NCBI GenBank assembly: GCA_028554645.1
Contig: JAQOOI010000079.1
Coordinates: 1-64,000, forward strand
Source: Omphalotus guepiniiformis
Taxonomy: Eukaryota; Basidiomycota; Agaricomycetes; Agaricales; Omphalotaceae
Direction of reading: 5' to 3'
Length of the DNA stretch: 64,000 bases
Every line of letters begins with the position of its first letter. The stretch's first letter is position 1. The position numbers and the translations under genes are program-made. This document shows, piece by piece, positions 43,918 through 56,407 of this stretch. The notes under the pieces are model-generated. The model searched no databases. It was not told the DNA's origin and saw nothing but the letters and a program-made list of their open reading frames with translations.

Positions 43918-45962
43918 TCATAGAGGGGGAAGTGGTCTTCGGCATTGCGGACAAATGTTCTGTGGGCTCATTTTCAGACATGGGGGATTCAATACTGCAC
44001 AATAAGGAAAAGACACACCTTGATAGCGAGCCACTGGTTCAGAGAAGATGTTAAGTGGTTGATTAGAGATTGATTCTGTACAGTATACTATGATGACTTA
44101 CGTGTTCAAGACATTCTGTATGCTATCGAAGTACAGTTTCAGCTACAAAAATTCAGGAGTAGCCAGACGTGCACTCACAAATAGATGATGACACGGAGCC
44201 AAGCTATAATTCTTCCTCGTGACAGCGCTCCCAACACCCTTCTGTACAGCGTCGAAAATCCAACCAGGAGGTCGAGTTCCGGACCCAGCATCCCCCTTTT
44301 CTTTTCTTTTCCCGGAACCAGGTTCCGCCCCAGAAGCCTTGACATCCCATCCGTCAGAAACTTTTCGTTGTGTCCTCGTTGTAGTAGAGAATCGACATGA
44401 ATAGCGTCCATACAAATGGAGCAATCACCTAGACTTTGCTCTGGTGACTCCGAGTCAGGAAGTGGTAGTAAGGTGTGATAATCATAAGCGTTGACTTCTG
44501 CGAACTGATACTATGAATTAGTGTGGGGTTAGTATTGAGAATACTGCGAGCATTACCTGTTTGGGCAAGAAGAATGCGGGCCCGAGATATTCTTGCAGAA
44601 CAAGAACGAGAGCTTGAAAGCAAACGAAGGCAGCGAGGAAATAGGACCATTCTAGCAAAACTCTTTATTGTCCTGTTCGTGTCAAATTCCGAACACAAGC
44701 ACTCACGCCGTGGTTCAACATCCAGCACGTTCCTAGGGCATACCAAAAAGTCTATCACGTCCAGAAAACGTCAGTATATGGCGGAGCTGCAGCACGAACA
44801 CGAACTTACACATCATGAGATAGAGTCGGCACAAGGTAGTCCCAACTATATGCTCCTTACTTAGCCCGCTACTCCGACCTCGCCTAATAGACCTCACAAT
44901 CTGGGGCAGCCAGATGCACGAGTACATCAATTCGAGAAACAACAGCGTCAGCGTCGGCGACAGGATGATTCGGACGATCGAGGACAAGAAGATGAACAAG
45001 GTAATATCTATGAAGTCGTCAGCGAGCACGAGATGCATGAGGGAAAAAGCGTCATACACAATCTGGCTTGAGGGTCTGATCTTACTTGCTGCCAAAAAAA
45101 CGTCCAAAACGACATGCTCTGAGCGGGAGTTGGAGTAGCTTGGGTGGTGGGAGCTGGAAGGGTGGTGTTTTCGGCATTGGCAGTGCTGTCCTGGGCAATC
45201 ACAGGACTTGCAGAGGGTGCATTATTCGGAGGAGTAGTCGCAACTGGTGGTGTTGGGACGGCGGTGGAGGCGGTGACGGTGTTAGATTCTCGGGCAGCTG
45301 TATTTGATAAATATTCATCGAGAATTGCTAAATATGCGAAGCGTCGTTAGTGAACGTGTAGAGGGAGAAAGTGTCGTATACGAACCGCTTCATACATAAA
45401 TGTTATGCAGGCGAGGAAGGAAGGAGCGACTAAAGAGAGTGACGGCCTTCCTTCTGCAAGGACGGCGAATGTGATATGTCCAGCAAAGGACACAGAGTCC
45501 ACTGTAGCTTGTACAAGGAATGTATATCTCGACACACGAGAAATACCGGAAGGTGTAGAACTGCGTGCCATTTGACGAGTGAAAATTATAATCAAGATAA
45601 GGTATGCAATGACGGCAGTTCCTGCATCTTATGCAGACAGTATGTTAGCACACTCGGCCTCCCGGAAAAATCGATGTCCTACTCACATGTTGTGACCTTG
45701 CGGAAGAACATCTTTGATCGTAAGCCCTCCATATTGGTAATCTCGTACAGTATACCACATCCTTGCTCAACAGGATTGCTTTCATGGACAGTCTGGGCGG
45801 AGAAACCACATGTACACCGGTAGGCTTCTGCAGCTCTTCCTCGTATGCATCCATTGTGGTCTCCGATATATTTACTGAGTTGAGACAAAGATGCCTGCGA
45901 TTACGAGGGTGAAATTGAGATTTAATGAGACAATACATGCCGTATGGAATACAACACATACA
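43918..45962 (-). pseudogene. TUL1/DSC1-like transmembrane E3 ubiquitin ligase, degenerate copy
   Basis: The C-terminal half of a Tul1 protein is clear: FFRKVTT, then multi-pass membrane segments (TPSGISRVSRYTFLVQ, RIILSPTLTLLFLELMY), WLPQIVRSIRRGRSSGLS, CPRNVLDVEPR, a YFLAAFVCFQALVLVLQEYL helix, then a split RING: GDCSICMDAI, NYSLAPCHHLF, WLAIK, NICPQCRRPLPPL and stop. Tul1 is the RING E3 of the Dsc complex in Golgi/endosome membranes, which ubiquitinates membrane proteins. Several introns splice well, for example the one before WLAIK. But the lumenal N-terminal domain of about 200-250 residues is absent. Three places need a 1-nt shift: LLSKD to CGILYE near 45755, IQLPEN to the Pro/Thr linker near 45260, and EKFLTDG to KASGAEPG near 44355. 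It is probably a broken copy; assembly indels are the alternative. Confidence 0.65.
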
Positions 45963-46019
45963 TGCTAGTAGAATGACACACCGAGGGTAACAACAAGAAA
46001 TACTGCAAGCATTGAAAAA

Positions 46020-46511
46020 TCATGAACCATGAACACATTTAACCAACTCTTCGATCCTCTCTATCACGGGTACGATCTTGTCCTCCCAAACGTTCTCGCC
46101 GTCGAACGTGAACACTTCTCGATGGCGGCGACCGCCTATAATTCACTGAGTTCGTGATCTGGTCGACGAAAAAGACATTTACTCACAATCCAAGCACTGA
46201 GCCCTCGGTCGCTCGACGCAAATCTCTTCTAAAGCCACATGAAGCAAGCTCTCAACGCGATGGCAGCGAGCGCTCTCAATCCCGTCGTACCAAACTTGCT
46301 CCTGTGAAGGGTCCTGCCGTTTCCATTCAAGCATTCGACGGCGAACATCGCCGCTCCTTCCCGCCTTGATCACCTCGCCGGCGCCTGCTCCATGGTTCAC
46401 AATTCTATACCCATAGATCCAGCCACCTCCTTCACTTTTCGAAAGATCCTTCCTGAGCAACGATTGAAATTTATCTATGATCGCTTGAGCCCTCCAAGAG
46501 TCGGCGCCCAC
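46020..46511 (-). CDS. GIY-YIG / T5orf172 (Mug113-like) protein, two exons
   Basis: Exon 46187-46511 and exon 46020-46135 join across a 51-bp intron (GTGAGT...TTATAG) to give 147 codons including the stop. The protein begins MGADSWRAQAIIDKFQSLL, then GGWIYGYRI, VIKAGRSGDVRRRMLEWKRQ, VWYDGIES, HRVESLLHVALEEIC, CLDCGGRRHREVFTF. This is the same architecture as 18868-19348: beta-hairpin, Arg helix, Glu helix and a C-terminal GGRHRE signature. The GRSGDVRRRMLEWKRQ stretch is the best-conserved part of the family. It is a putative GIY-YIG nuclease fold protein and may be an inactive nucleic-acid binder. The two copies flank the satellite on either side. Confidence 0.75.
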
Positions 46512-49500
46512 GGCCCCTCATGCATACCTGAGTCCATCCAACACATCTTTATCGACCTGCACCTTCTTCTCCTGTTATGCAACCATTCAACACCTAGAGA
46601 CTCATGGAATTGTGAGATGGGTTCTCACCTGAATACTCTAACTAGCCTTCAAGCCCAATGTGAATGAAGAGGGATAATGTGAACGAGTTAACCCAGAGGA
46701 TAGCACAGCCGCGCCGCGACGACGACGACAAATCTTGAGTCGCGCTATAAGAAAAGCGGCCTCTCTGCGAAAAGCTAAAGCTATCCCGCCACTGTCCTGG
46801 TGCTCATGTTGGCTCATGCACACATGCACACTGGATACTAGATAATTAAGCTTTCTGACCAAGAAAATCGTCAATGGGTGAACTTACGTCGATGTTGCCC
46901 GCTCTAAACAAAGCATCAAACCACGGCTGAGAGCACCCTAACCAATCAACACTGAATCAGAAGGACATATGGATAGCGATGAACATGAAGTAAATTTCTG
47001 AGCTCGAAATGCGACTAACCTAACATTGTTCCGATGCATCGACGAGCACAAGAACGTGTGGAGAGCTGTTCTTTCAATCAATCATCTAAAAAGTAGTTGT
47101 CATCAGAGCATTCTTACTGAGGAGCCAAGGCCGCTCCTCTTTCATTACTCCCCCGTGGCAACTTCAAAGGCAGCTATTGAACCGAGTCGGGTGGCGGCTT
47201 CTGTATCAAGTTCTCGACCATATTATGTTCGACACCCGTCATGTCACGACGTAAAGTTGAAAGCAAATCTTTGCTGGACTTTACAGAAGCGTTTCTCCGC
47301 ATCTAGCTTTTCATAATTTTCTGGTCTGCAACGACAAAGGACGTCCGTAAGATGACAGTCGCTTCGATGGAAGCAGAACGCGAGAGCTTTGGTTCTGCTT
47401 CATCCAGCAGCGCAAAATGATTGACGTAAATCGATTTCACTCTGTTGAGTGTGCGCGATAAGACGTTCCTTTAACGGCAAGCAGGGAAGGATAGAATCTA
47501 CTTCAACCTTTCGCTATCCCGCCCACTTTAGTTGATATTTGAGAGATAGCGCTCAATGAGTCAATCCCGCGTTCAAGAGTCATATCGACATTGTATGGAA
47601 AGACATCCTAAAATTTCTTCATTTGTGAGTTTCGTTCTCTCCGGTAAATACTAAAACATACCCAAGAGGCAAATTTGCGGTCAACCGTCTCATCAATAAT
47701 TCATGTAACCCCTCAACTTCGTCGATATTCAGACCCTCCGCGGCTTCAACAAGGTCAAAGATGAGTTGCAATCGACTGAGATCACAATAACATCTTCTCG
47801 GTGCCATTAATTGAGCATCAAGAAGCGCAAGGCGTAAGTCTTCCTTTGACCCATGGAACGAAAACTGCACAAATATCAGCAAGGTTGGCCATGGCACTGA
47901 AAAAGGAGAAAATCCTCACCACCATTATAACACGCGTATCTTTCCAAAATTCAGCAATCTGGTGCGCAGCATCTCATCATCTCCAAGCTTCACCGGTCCT
48001 GCACGTCTTAGATTGAGCCGCCCTAGTAAGAATCACACGTCGGGATACAGAGTGATGCAAGACGTCCAACTTTCATCCTGGAATTTGTACCCAACAGTGC
48101 CGGTAGAGACGTAACCCTTCGAAAAATGCGAAGAAAGAATATCTTCAGTGATACAGAATTCCTAATCGTATTGCGTTAGGGTTGGCATTAACAAAATGGG
48201 TGTGGCACATACTCCAGAATTGTGATGACCGAAGAGCCTTGTCGCAAAACCAACGTAGCGTATGAGTTCATTGGGATCCGAAAATTCATGGCAAAATCAT
48301 GTTATATTGACCCAGATCTAGAGCGAACAGTCATGACAGTGTGAAACCGAGCAGAAGCGACTAACTGACCGGTGCTGAAACGAGCATGTTGCTCCTTTGA
48401 TTCTTCAAAAAGATGGCAAAAGAGCAGGGCCGACCTATTGGAATCATCACACTGAGCTATTCGCTCGTGCCATCTGGGGGTGTGGCCTAACGCGACTACG
48501 CTATGAAGTGAGTAAGCCCATGATCAACAAGGACGGACATACCATAGTTACTAATGGTGTGAGACAGGGATCTGCAACGCTGATGCTGCATCAAATATCT
48601 AACCTTCAACGACGCAACTGCCGTCAACGAGTCGAGTTCCGCCAGTTCTATAAAGGGGAACATTTGAGCACGGGCGTCCAGACATAGTGACGTGTCTTAC
48701 CTAGGGTAATCATATTGACCAGACCCTCCAGTTTCATAAAGCACAAGTTCACTGGCGATAAAAGAAACCAATTGCAAGCTGAATGCAAGTCTCCTTGGAA
48801 AGACTTCCAGGAATCACGGAAAATCAACAGCCTGAGACTGAACAATAGATCAATTGATCAGGGTAGAGCGCCGCACTGGACAGTCTGAAAAGCTGAAGGC
48901 TTGAAGTTACGTTGAACGTTGAACGTTGAAGCTTGAAGCACTATATGAACGTTTGAACTGTTAATACTCTTAATATTATAGCTCTAACCTGTTGGGTGGG
49001 GGGTCACGTGCAACTCTGGACTTCCGTCCTCTTCCGCCGGAAGTTGGAACTCCGAATCCCACCAGTTACTAGAACCTACCCAAGTCTGGTGGCGTCGAAA
49101 TTTGACCTGTTCTGCACATTTCTGCGAGTTAATTATGTTGACACAGTTGGAAACAAACAGAAGGCTGACGTCGATGCAGATCCCTGGTAGTCCAGCCTTG
49201 GCACACAGCTTTTTCGTCCGCGGTCAGACCGGTCCGCCGGTCCTGTGCGGGTTAACTTGATATACTGCGATCACCCAGGACCCCCTGGCTCCTAATGCAA
49301 ATTAATCCTACATAGTTCAGACCTTGTAACCTTGTATTATTAGTAACGTTGATCTTGATTCATGTGTAGGAAAAAGCACCCCGTCCCACGCTTCATCCAT
49401 CTAGAGCAAATGCTCTGCCACCAATCATATAATCAGTCAGGAGCGTCACAGGTAGCTGAGCTGAGTGGTAGAGGTTAAACGTTTTGTTAGACTTAGAATA

Positions 49501-49653
49501 TCCATCATGTGCCCTGTGACGGAGTTCAGCGAAGCGCTCCTGAGCCAATTGGACACAATCCAATTCGAAGCATGTAGGTACAATAGTTAACATTCGATAG
49601 GGGATACATTTGAAATACAGTTCGAAACATACATATACATGACTACAATAGAT
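46512..49653. other. Gene remnants and unassigned sequence
   Basis: Minus-strand exon-like pieces occur, the best at about 47651-47870. It has a TTTGTGCAG acceptor, FSFHGSKEDLRLALLDAQL, LQLIFDLVEAAEGLNIDEV, HELLMRRLTANLPLG and a GTATGT donor. Other pieces near 48700-48845 (FMKLEGLVNMITLG) may belong to the same gene. I could not assemble a full model or name the family. Small direct repeats (TTGAACG) lie near 48910-48935. From 48950 to 49400 I see nothing. Confidence 0.35.
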
Positions 49654-52588
49654 TCAATGGTGTCGAGCACGCCGAGCATTTGCCCGCGCTTCAGACCATC
49701 GCACAACTCGCCGGTCCCGGTAGTCCAGATAGAGCGGCCTCCCATTTGATCCCAACTCAATGAGAAGAAATATTAATACTACTGCAAGCAACGCAATCAC
49801 TGCCCGCCAAATGATGTGGCTGAGGCGCCGGGACGCCGAGGATGGACGAATGTACCAAATACGGTGGTACCACTTGCACGCGTGGTTAGTTGGGGTGAAG
49901 GACAATTCGTCAGCCGCCTTCAGCGGTGTGGAGGCAGAACCTGAACTTGATGAAACATCTGAGTTAACTTGACGGGAGTGACGTTTCTATGTTGGTATTA
50001 GATTGAAATTGAGATCAAGATTGGATGACGAGAGCCTAACAATGAGAGTGCCAACACTGTCTGGCAGTGGACCAAGTTCTTCCACCGACTGACATTCAAT
50101 CTGCAGGATGATATATTAAAGGTGATAGTATCACAATAGAGGAGTAAACTCACCTGAAGGCAATTCACCTCTTTTTGCATTTGACGGAGCCGGGCGCTGT
50201 TTGAATCATCAGCATCTCTCAGCTTCTCAGCCCGTTCGATTTCATCAGCCTGTGAATCAGAGGTTACTGCATAGTCACAGTCATTGATTGAAAGCAATAC
50301 AATAGTCTTCCCGAGGGAATCTTCGGAATGAGCGTGTTCCGCCAAATCCTCGTTCTGCGGAAATTCTGCACTTGACATATCTGCAATTTCCTAGCTCGGT
50401 CAACAGAGCAACAGAGCATGCATCAACCAACCGAGCAGCAAAAATTGTTAAGTATTTGAAGAGGGCGAAAACAATGACGATGACGTACGGTTTTTGTCTC
50501 AGGCTGTGAGGACACCGTCTCATCTGTGATGGGTGAGACGGTTGACTCCGGGAAATCTGGCGATTCTGTGACCGTGGAAGCAACCGTTACGGCGGAAAAC
50601 GTGATACCCTGAGCTTCAAGGTCAACAAATCTTCGATCGCATGAAATTGGTAAAGTACCAGATGATGTTTCATTTTATGCGTCGAAGTTCGTTCAGGGGG
50701 TGACTCGGGTGGTATCAAGCTCAGACACTGATATTTATGCACTCAGCAACAATAGAAAGTATAGACAATGAGTGGCCCGAACCTCATTGATGCTCTGGAA
50801 TGAGTATACAGTGTGAGTCTCTCATTGCCGTGGCCTACAATTCATTCTTACCACATCGAGAAGTTGACACAGTTTGGTTTGCAGCTGTTGGGCTAGATGA
50901 TGACTTGGAAGAGTCTTTCGGCGGAGACGAATTACACCTATACCAAGGAATAAGAATGCGCGGCCTTGGATGGCATGCGTTGTAACCCATGTCTTTGAAT
51001 AAAACTTACCCAGTTCCAGAGGTAGTAATTCGCGATGATAATCTGCCTTAAAAGATCTCTTCACTTGAACAGAACGCAAGTGCAACACTACCTCGGCTAT
51101 GTCGTCTATGTCGGCAGTGAAGCGAAACATATCTAACACGAGCTCCGTAGAGTCTACCTCAGCGAAAGACTGCTTGGCTTTGCATTCGGTCGTTAGTGCG
51201 GTAGCCGCCTTATACTGGTCACCCAGTTCGGTTTCAATTTGATGATCGAGACTCTCCTGTCCGCTCGTGCCATAAGGTCAGTGATGATTTGCCTCATTGC
51301 CAACTTCTCCAGTACCTTGAGTGTCAGATGCTCACTCTCTATTGCGCTGGCCATTGCTATCAAGCGTCGGTGGACTTGCAAAATTGCCTGCCCCTCAGAC
51401 CTGAACCTATCCATACTTTGAAAGAGATGGTTCTTTAGCGCGTGGACGGAGTGCCAATGAGTGGCGACGACTTCGTCGGATAAGTCCTACATGGTTTTGA
51501 GTGAAAAGCTTGAATGAATGAGACGAAAACGCCCTACACACGAGTACTGTGCAGATACCTCCTTCAAATAATCTTCAACTGAGGAGTTCTACCAACCAAT
51601 CTTGCAGTCAGTAAAAGATGCGAACACGAGCTCCGGCACGAATACTTAGATGCAATTACTCACCTCGGTGACAACTACGTGGGAAGTGCTCTTGTCCTTG
51701 GGGTCCAAACGATTCAAGGACAACGCAGATGTATCCTTCAATAGGTGACTAGCGTCGACTTTCAGTGACTATAAGCGGTTTTCAATATCGAAATGGTCCT
51801 TGAACATGTGTGAAGGTACTACGTACTCGGCTGTTCAGCGCGTCTTTGGTAAAGTTAGGCATATACTGCATACAATACTATGAGATAGCTCAATGATAAG
51901 CATCGCCATTTTTCTGATTCTGAACTCACATGCTGTTCGTCAAATTGACCAACCCATGTCGCCAGCACTCTTAATGAGGTATTGAGTTTCTCTATGGCTT
52001 CTGTTGTATACGCAATCGATTGGCCCAGCGTATCCAACTTCGGAAAAGAGGTAGTTTTGACGGACCGCGGGGGGGTGTTGTTTTCAATGTAACGAATCGA
52101 GTCAATCGGCATGATGGCCTGAAAAACCGTGTGGTTAGAAGGTTGGGAGTAGTCAGAATGAGCATGAAGGACAATGCATTCACCGTCTCCATTCTAAGGA
52201 CACTGATTTTCTGCGCCAGGTTATATAGAGAGTCAAATTGGACTTGCATATGATGTCTGTGGGTCAAGACATCTCCCAATCTACCATTCAATCCGACCGT
52301 GACAGCTGCATGCACAGTCTTCAGCTCTGATACAATGTTCTTTTTGACATTATGAAAACGGGTGCCTAGTATTGTCTGAAACGACTGTGCAGTCAGCCTA
52401 ATGAGACACGAAACCCAGGACGAACAGGGACGAACTAGGTCATTGAGCTGCGTCTTGGCGCGCTTAATACATTGCCGGGCGGATGACAGGGTAGTAGACG
52501 CGTCCTGCGACCTAGATGCCTTGTTGGCCTCCAACAGATTCGAGATCTCAATGATATCTAGCTCGACACTTGAATCTTGAGATGACAT
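49654..52588 (-). CDS. Coiled-coil protein with C-terminal membrane segment, multi-exon
   Basis: Start ATG at 52588 (MSSQDSSVELDIIEISNLL). In-frame intron candidates lie near 52387-52437 (GTTCGT...GCACAG) and 52115-52180 (GTGAAT...TTTCAG). Further exons include AIMPIDSIRYIENNTPPR, SLKVDASHLLKDTSALS, SMDRFRSEGQAILQVHRRLI, LDMFRFTADIDDIAEVVLHL and LSINDCDYAVTSDSQ. The last exon holds one strong membrane helix (WRAVIALLAVVLIFLLIEL) followed by about 30 basic residues and the stop near 49654. The rest is helical and probably coiled coil. This implies a tail-anchored-like protein with a large cytoplasmic or nuclear part. Family unknown. Exon borders in the middle are approximate. Confidence 0.5.
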
Positions 52589-52742
52589 GGTAGAGTGAAT
52601 GAAAACAAGTCGGTGGCACTGGCCAGGCTCTTTGCAATATGTTGTCTTTGACGTTAATACACGGTGATTATGGTAATTATTACTTCCCTTTCATACAGTA
52701 TATGCTTACCTCATAAGGAATCATTGAAAGTCAGGTCCGTCC

Positions 52743-54328
52743 GTGACCTCGCCGAAATCCCGGAGTAAGTCTTCGCCCAACGAAAAATATCTTCTCGAAT
52801 CTCGATCATCGTCTCTCATTGAAGTTGCCACTCCAGAGTCTCTACCTTGGTTGCCCATAATGCCTCTCACATGGCACGAAGAAAGAAGATTACCGGTTTT
52901 GCCAGCAAATAGGATCGTTGTAGCACTCTCTCCAGACGCTCGTTACATCGCAGTAGGAGCCTCCCATACAACCGACATATGGGACTTGGAAAGTGGCGGT
53001 TCCGGAAAACTTTTTACGTTGGAAGGAACAGCCCAGGTGAAATGCATTACCTGGATGAGTCCCGTCTCCCTTGTCATTGGGCATGACGAAGGTCGCGTTT
53101 ATTGCGCCACTTTGGAATCGCACGTAAGTCTAATTCTTTGTTGCAATTGTCTACTTTCACCTCCGGAAACTAATGATCGTGGACCATCAGCTGCTCAAAT
53201 GCAACGGCTTCAGAGAAGGTAGAAACGGAGAAATAATCTCCCTTGCTGTTATGGGTGAAGATTTGTTGACAGTTGCTTTCGTGAAGAAAGTACAGATCTG
53301 GCAAAAGCTCGGGAGTGAGTCAAATGTGTACTAATTCAGTTCATTGCGTCTGGTCTTATCATCTGCTGGCAGACACGAACGACGCCTGGGGCCACGTTGG
53401 GGAGCTTCCTAGCCCCACGATACATGCAGAATCTACTGACAAGTCACAAGTATTCACTGTGAATGCTGTGTTTACCCTTCCAGATCATCGCCTGCTTGTC
53501 GAGTATAACAACACACTGGTGGTGTGAGTCCTTATCTAAAAATCATACGTGTCACAAGAAAACTTAGAGGCGCACAAAGAACATGGCAGATTTCATTCAG
53601 TAACTCATCTGAACTTCAAGTTGCGATGAGGTCTATGTTTAAGTTGGATGGTATTTTGTGGGTAACATTCGCATATTATCAAATGATTCCTGGAGCTCTC
53701 TTTTCGCAGGAGCGATGTATGTTACGAAACAGGCGATATCCTAGCCACCAGTCTCAACCACAAAGAGTATCAACTCACAAGAAGTGATTCTCTTATTCCA
53801 TCTCAATCCTTCATACCCAAGTGTCGATATCTAAAACAGCCGCAAGAGGTCTCCTGGGCTAGATTTCTGTCTGTAGACACAGTCCTTGGAGCTGGGACTA
53901 ATCAGCTTATCCTCTGGGATATAAATGGACGAAGATTACAGAACCTCATTCTTAGTCTGGATGGAGGTGAGGTCTCCTCATCGGAAGCTCATTCACTACT
54001 TTCATCCAGCGTAAGGGCGCCTATCAATATCTGCTCATATCGTCACTGATTATTTCATGGTTTGCTACGACTCCAGTCAGTTTACAATACTTCTGCTGAC
54101 AAGGGCTATCTCGCTGTGGCACTAAAGCTCAATGACAAATGTGAGATAGTGTTGTGGACCACCAAAGAAACCATTGAAGGCGACCCTGTCTCTTTCGAAG
54201 ATCATATCACTGAACAGGACTTGGAACCCTCTTTGCGTAAGACATTAGCTGATGTATCAGCGTGTAGTTTTGCTAATGAGTTTTCACCCCAGATATATTT
54301 TGCCCATCTCTCTTCATCGTATTCATAG
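52743..54328 (+). CDS. WD40-like repeat protein, multi-exon
   Basis: Start ATG at 52743 (MTSPKSRSKSSPNEKYLL). The first exon ends near 53123 (VYCATLESH, GTAAGT donor). Further exons read VMGEDLLTVAFVKKVQIW, NTNDAWGHVGELPSPTI, VNAVFTLPDHRLLVEYNNTL, SDVCYETGDILATSLNHKEY, VLGAGTNQLILWDINGRRL and VALKLNDKCEIVLWT, ending near 54328. Blades are recognised by IVVALSPDARYIAVG plus IWDL, ILWDI and IVLWT endings. Only about five blades are obvious, so the propeller is divergent or incomplete. WD40 proteins act as binding platforms. No partner can be inferred. It diverges from the coiled-coil/membrane gene with 154 bp between starts, so the two may share a promoter. Confidence 0.6.
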
Positions 54329-54468
54329 CAGTAGCTGTCGGACTTGTAGTGATCATTTGTAACTAAGTAATCTATGAGAAAGGACGACCCACCATGATAT
54401 TGTTCGTGTCAATATTTGTCCTCAACAGAGGCTTCACGCAGCCTCTTTATCACACCGTTCCTAAAGGC

Positions 54469-54560
54469 CTTACCCGCCACAGCCCAGGCATCACGTTTTT
54501 TTACCTCTCCGAGTCTCCTTCCTGTGTAATACCCGTGTAGTCACACCAATCACGCAGGCA
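54469..54560 (+). repeat. Short dispersed repeat, copy 1
   Basis: CCCGCCACAGCCCAGGCATC, a T-run, TACCTCTC and CACACCAATCACGC follow in order. The same series appears at about 56727-56830. Confidence 0.65.
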
Positions 54561-54839
54561 GGCCTGTTCGATCGGCAGTAAGTGACAGAGTACGCGCAAG
54601 AATATCTCGTTGTAGACGCGAGAAGGAGGAGGGATATAATTCTTCGTGCTCGCCACGATTGTTTCGATGTTTGGCGCTTTTCTTCGCAGAGGTATGAGAG
54701 CACAGGTCTTGAATTGCAAGTGGTACTCAATTATAGTGTTGTTCTAGGAGCTTCGCAAGATACATCCCTGGTACATGATACCTACTTATCTTTCTATTCG
54801 TCTCATCGATAAATGAATGCGCTAACTCATACTCTACGA

Positions 54840-55049
54840 ATGACGCCCGTTTTTCCCGCTCTCAGCCCATCCTCCTCCAAGCTTCTCCTAATCGACGGCA
54901 CAGCTCTAGAGATCCTCAAACTTGAAGGGGAAGACGTACAGGACAGAATCGTTGCGGACTTGGTAGAGAAGCTCGAAGAGGGCAATCTGTACTATTTCTT
55001 GCCTGTATGTCTTTTTTATTTTATTTTAGAAACTGGTACTTTTCTTTAA
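54840..55049 (+). CDS. Short orphan frame, possible 5' exon or fragment
   Basis: An ATG at 54840 opens MTPVFPALSPSSSKLLLIDG, then LEILKLEGEDVQDRIVADLV and EKLEEGNLYYFLP. The composition looks coding, and a GTATGT donor follows FLP near 55003. No downstream exon is found before the convergent Mug135-like gene. It may be the start of a gene cut by rearrangement. Confidence 0.3.
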   Translation: MTPVFPALSPSSSKLLLIDGTALEILKLEGEDVQDRIVADLVEKLEEGNLYYFLPVCLFYFILETGTFL

Positions 55050-55222
55050 TTATCATAAATGCATCTTCAAATTCACACTTGGATCTTTATTTAACTAGAC
55101 AGACCAGTACATACGGTTGACAAAAAAGAGAATTGAGTCATTTACTTATACTATTCATTTATACGCGAGCTTGTAGGTGACTTGAATTTCGGCTGTCAGC
55201 TTGCACACATAGGAAGGGCAGC

Positions 55223-56407
55223 TCAATCCTGACACCCCAGAGCTTTGATAATACCTTCCCGATATTGCTCCCAGCCTCGGGTAGTCACCACCTCATCCGG
55301 ATAATAGCCCTGATGGTAGGCGAGAACTTGCTCCTTGGTGAGTGCGGCGATGTCATCAGAGTTTTGAAGGGGTGGAAGTTCGACGTTGTTGGCAAAAATG
55401 CCAGTGCGAGTGCGAACAGCACCAACCTTATGGCCCCATGGGAAGGTGCCGTCAGGAAAGGGAACCTCTAGCAATGGGCCGTATACCGTCCGTACGTTAT
55501 TGTAGCGCTACGACAACCAGATCAGAACACGAGACCAGAATTATAGGCTATTGGTACCCACCCAGGCATTGAGCCTGAAGACGTCAGTTGCAATCTTCGT
55601 GGTCTTCTTCAATCCTATCTTCAACTCGTCCAGATCCTTTCTAAGATCTGCAAACTGCTTCTTCATCTCCTCATCACTCTTCTGAACCTGCGCCTTCCTA
55701 TCCGCATCACTCTTCATCATCTCTTTCTGCAACTCATTCATGCTCTTTTTAATATCCTCAAATTTCTTCTCCCTATCGTCGTCGCTCCGCTTCATCATCT
55801 CCTTCACTGTGTTCACGTCAGATTGGCATTTCTTCCCATTTTCTTCAACCTCCGCAACCTTCAGGTGCAGGTTTGCTAGCTCGTCCTGGACTTGTCGAAC
55901 AGTGGCCTTGACCTCAGTCACGTCATTCTGTAGTCGTCGAAAAGAGCGGTCCACGTCATTAGAATGCGTCTCCATCTCAGCCCGGATACTTTTAACAGTA
56001 TCAAGCAGTTCCCGCAAGAGAGCAGAATGGTTATCTGGGAAGTTCACTGGGTCTTCGACTGTAGAGTAATGAGAGAAGTTCATAGTAAGGGTACATGCAA
56101 TTCGAACCTCGCATGACTGCATCTTCGACACGGCGCTGGTAAAGCACCGCTTCGCTAATGGCAACATCGTCGGGGTGAGGGTCGTTCAGCAGCCGGTTTT
56201 CCACTGATTTCCATAGTTAGCTTGTATAGGGACACAGGTGAGGGGGAAATGAAAAAGCTCACTTCGTGAATCCAACACTCGGAACACAAATCGCGCAGCC
56301 GCACTGATATCCTGCCTGCTTGGTGGGTTCGTAGTTATTGGTGAAGGTATGTTGGCAGAGGCGTAATTCAGGTGCTTATTGGGAGGGTCAACAACGACGG
56401 CCGCCAT
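55223..56407 (-). CDS. Mug135-like C-terminal domain protein, four exons (340 aa)
   Basis: Exons 56263-56407, 56108-56203, 55562-56058 and 55223-55507 total exactly 341 codons, all with GT-AG borders (GTGAGC, GTTCGA and GTGGGT donors). The N-terminal 80 residues (MAAVVVDPPNKHLNYAS, ISEAVLYQRRVEDAVMR) resemble the start of this fungal family. Residues 95-245 are a long Lys/Glu coiled coil. The end reads YGPLLEVPFPDG, then ELPPLQNSDDIAALT, then VLAYHQGYYPDE and IIKALGCQD, the signature of the Mug135-like domain, named after a fission yeast meiotically up-regulated gene. Molecular function is unknown. The family is abundant in basidiomycetes and the copy looks intact. Confidence 0.8.

Noticed and set aside
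48397..48687. Plus-strand 96-codon frame
   Set aside because: No recognisable domain, and it overlaps minus-strand exon-like sequence; composition does not favour it.
49654..49905. KASH-type tail that would partner the SUN-like protein
   Set aside because: The membrane helix is followed by a basic tail without the terminal PPPX motif, so there is no support.
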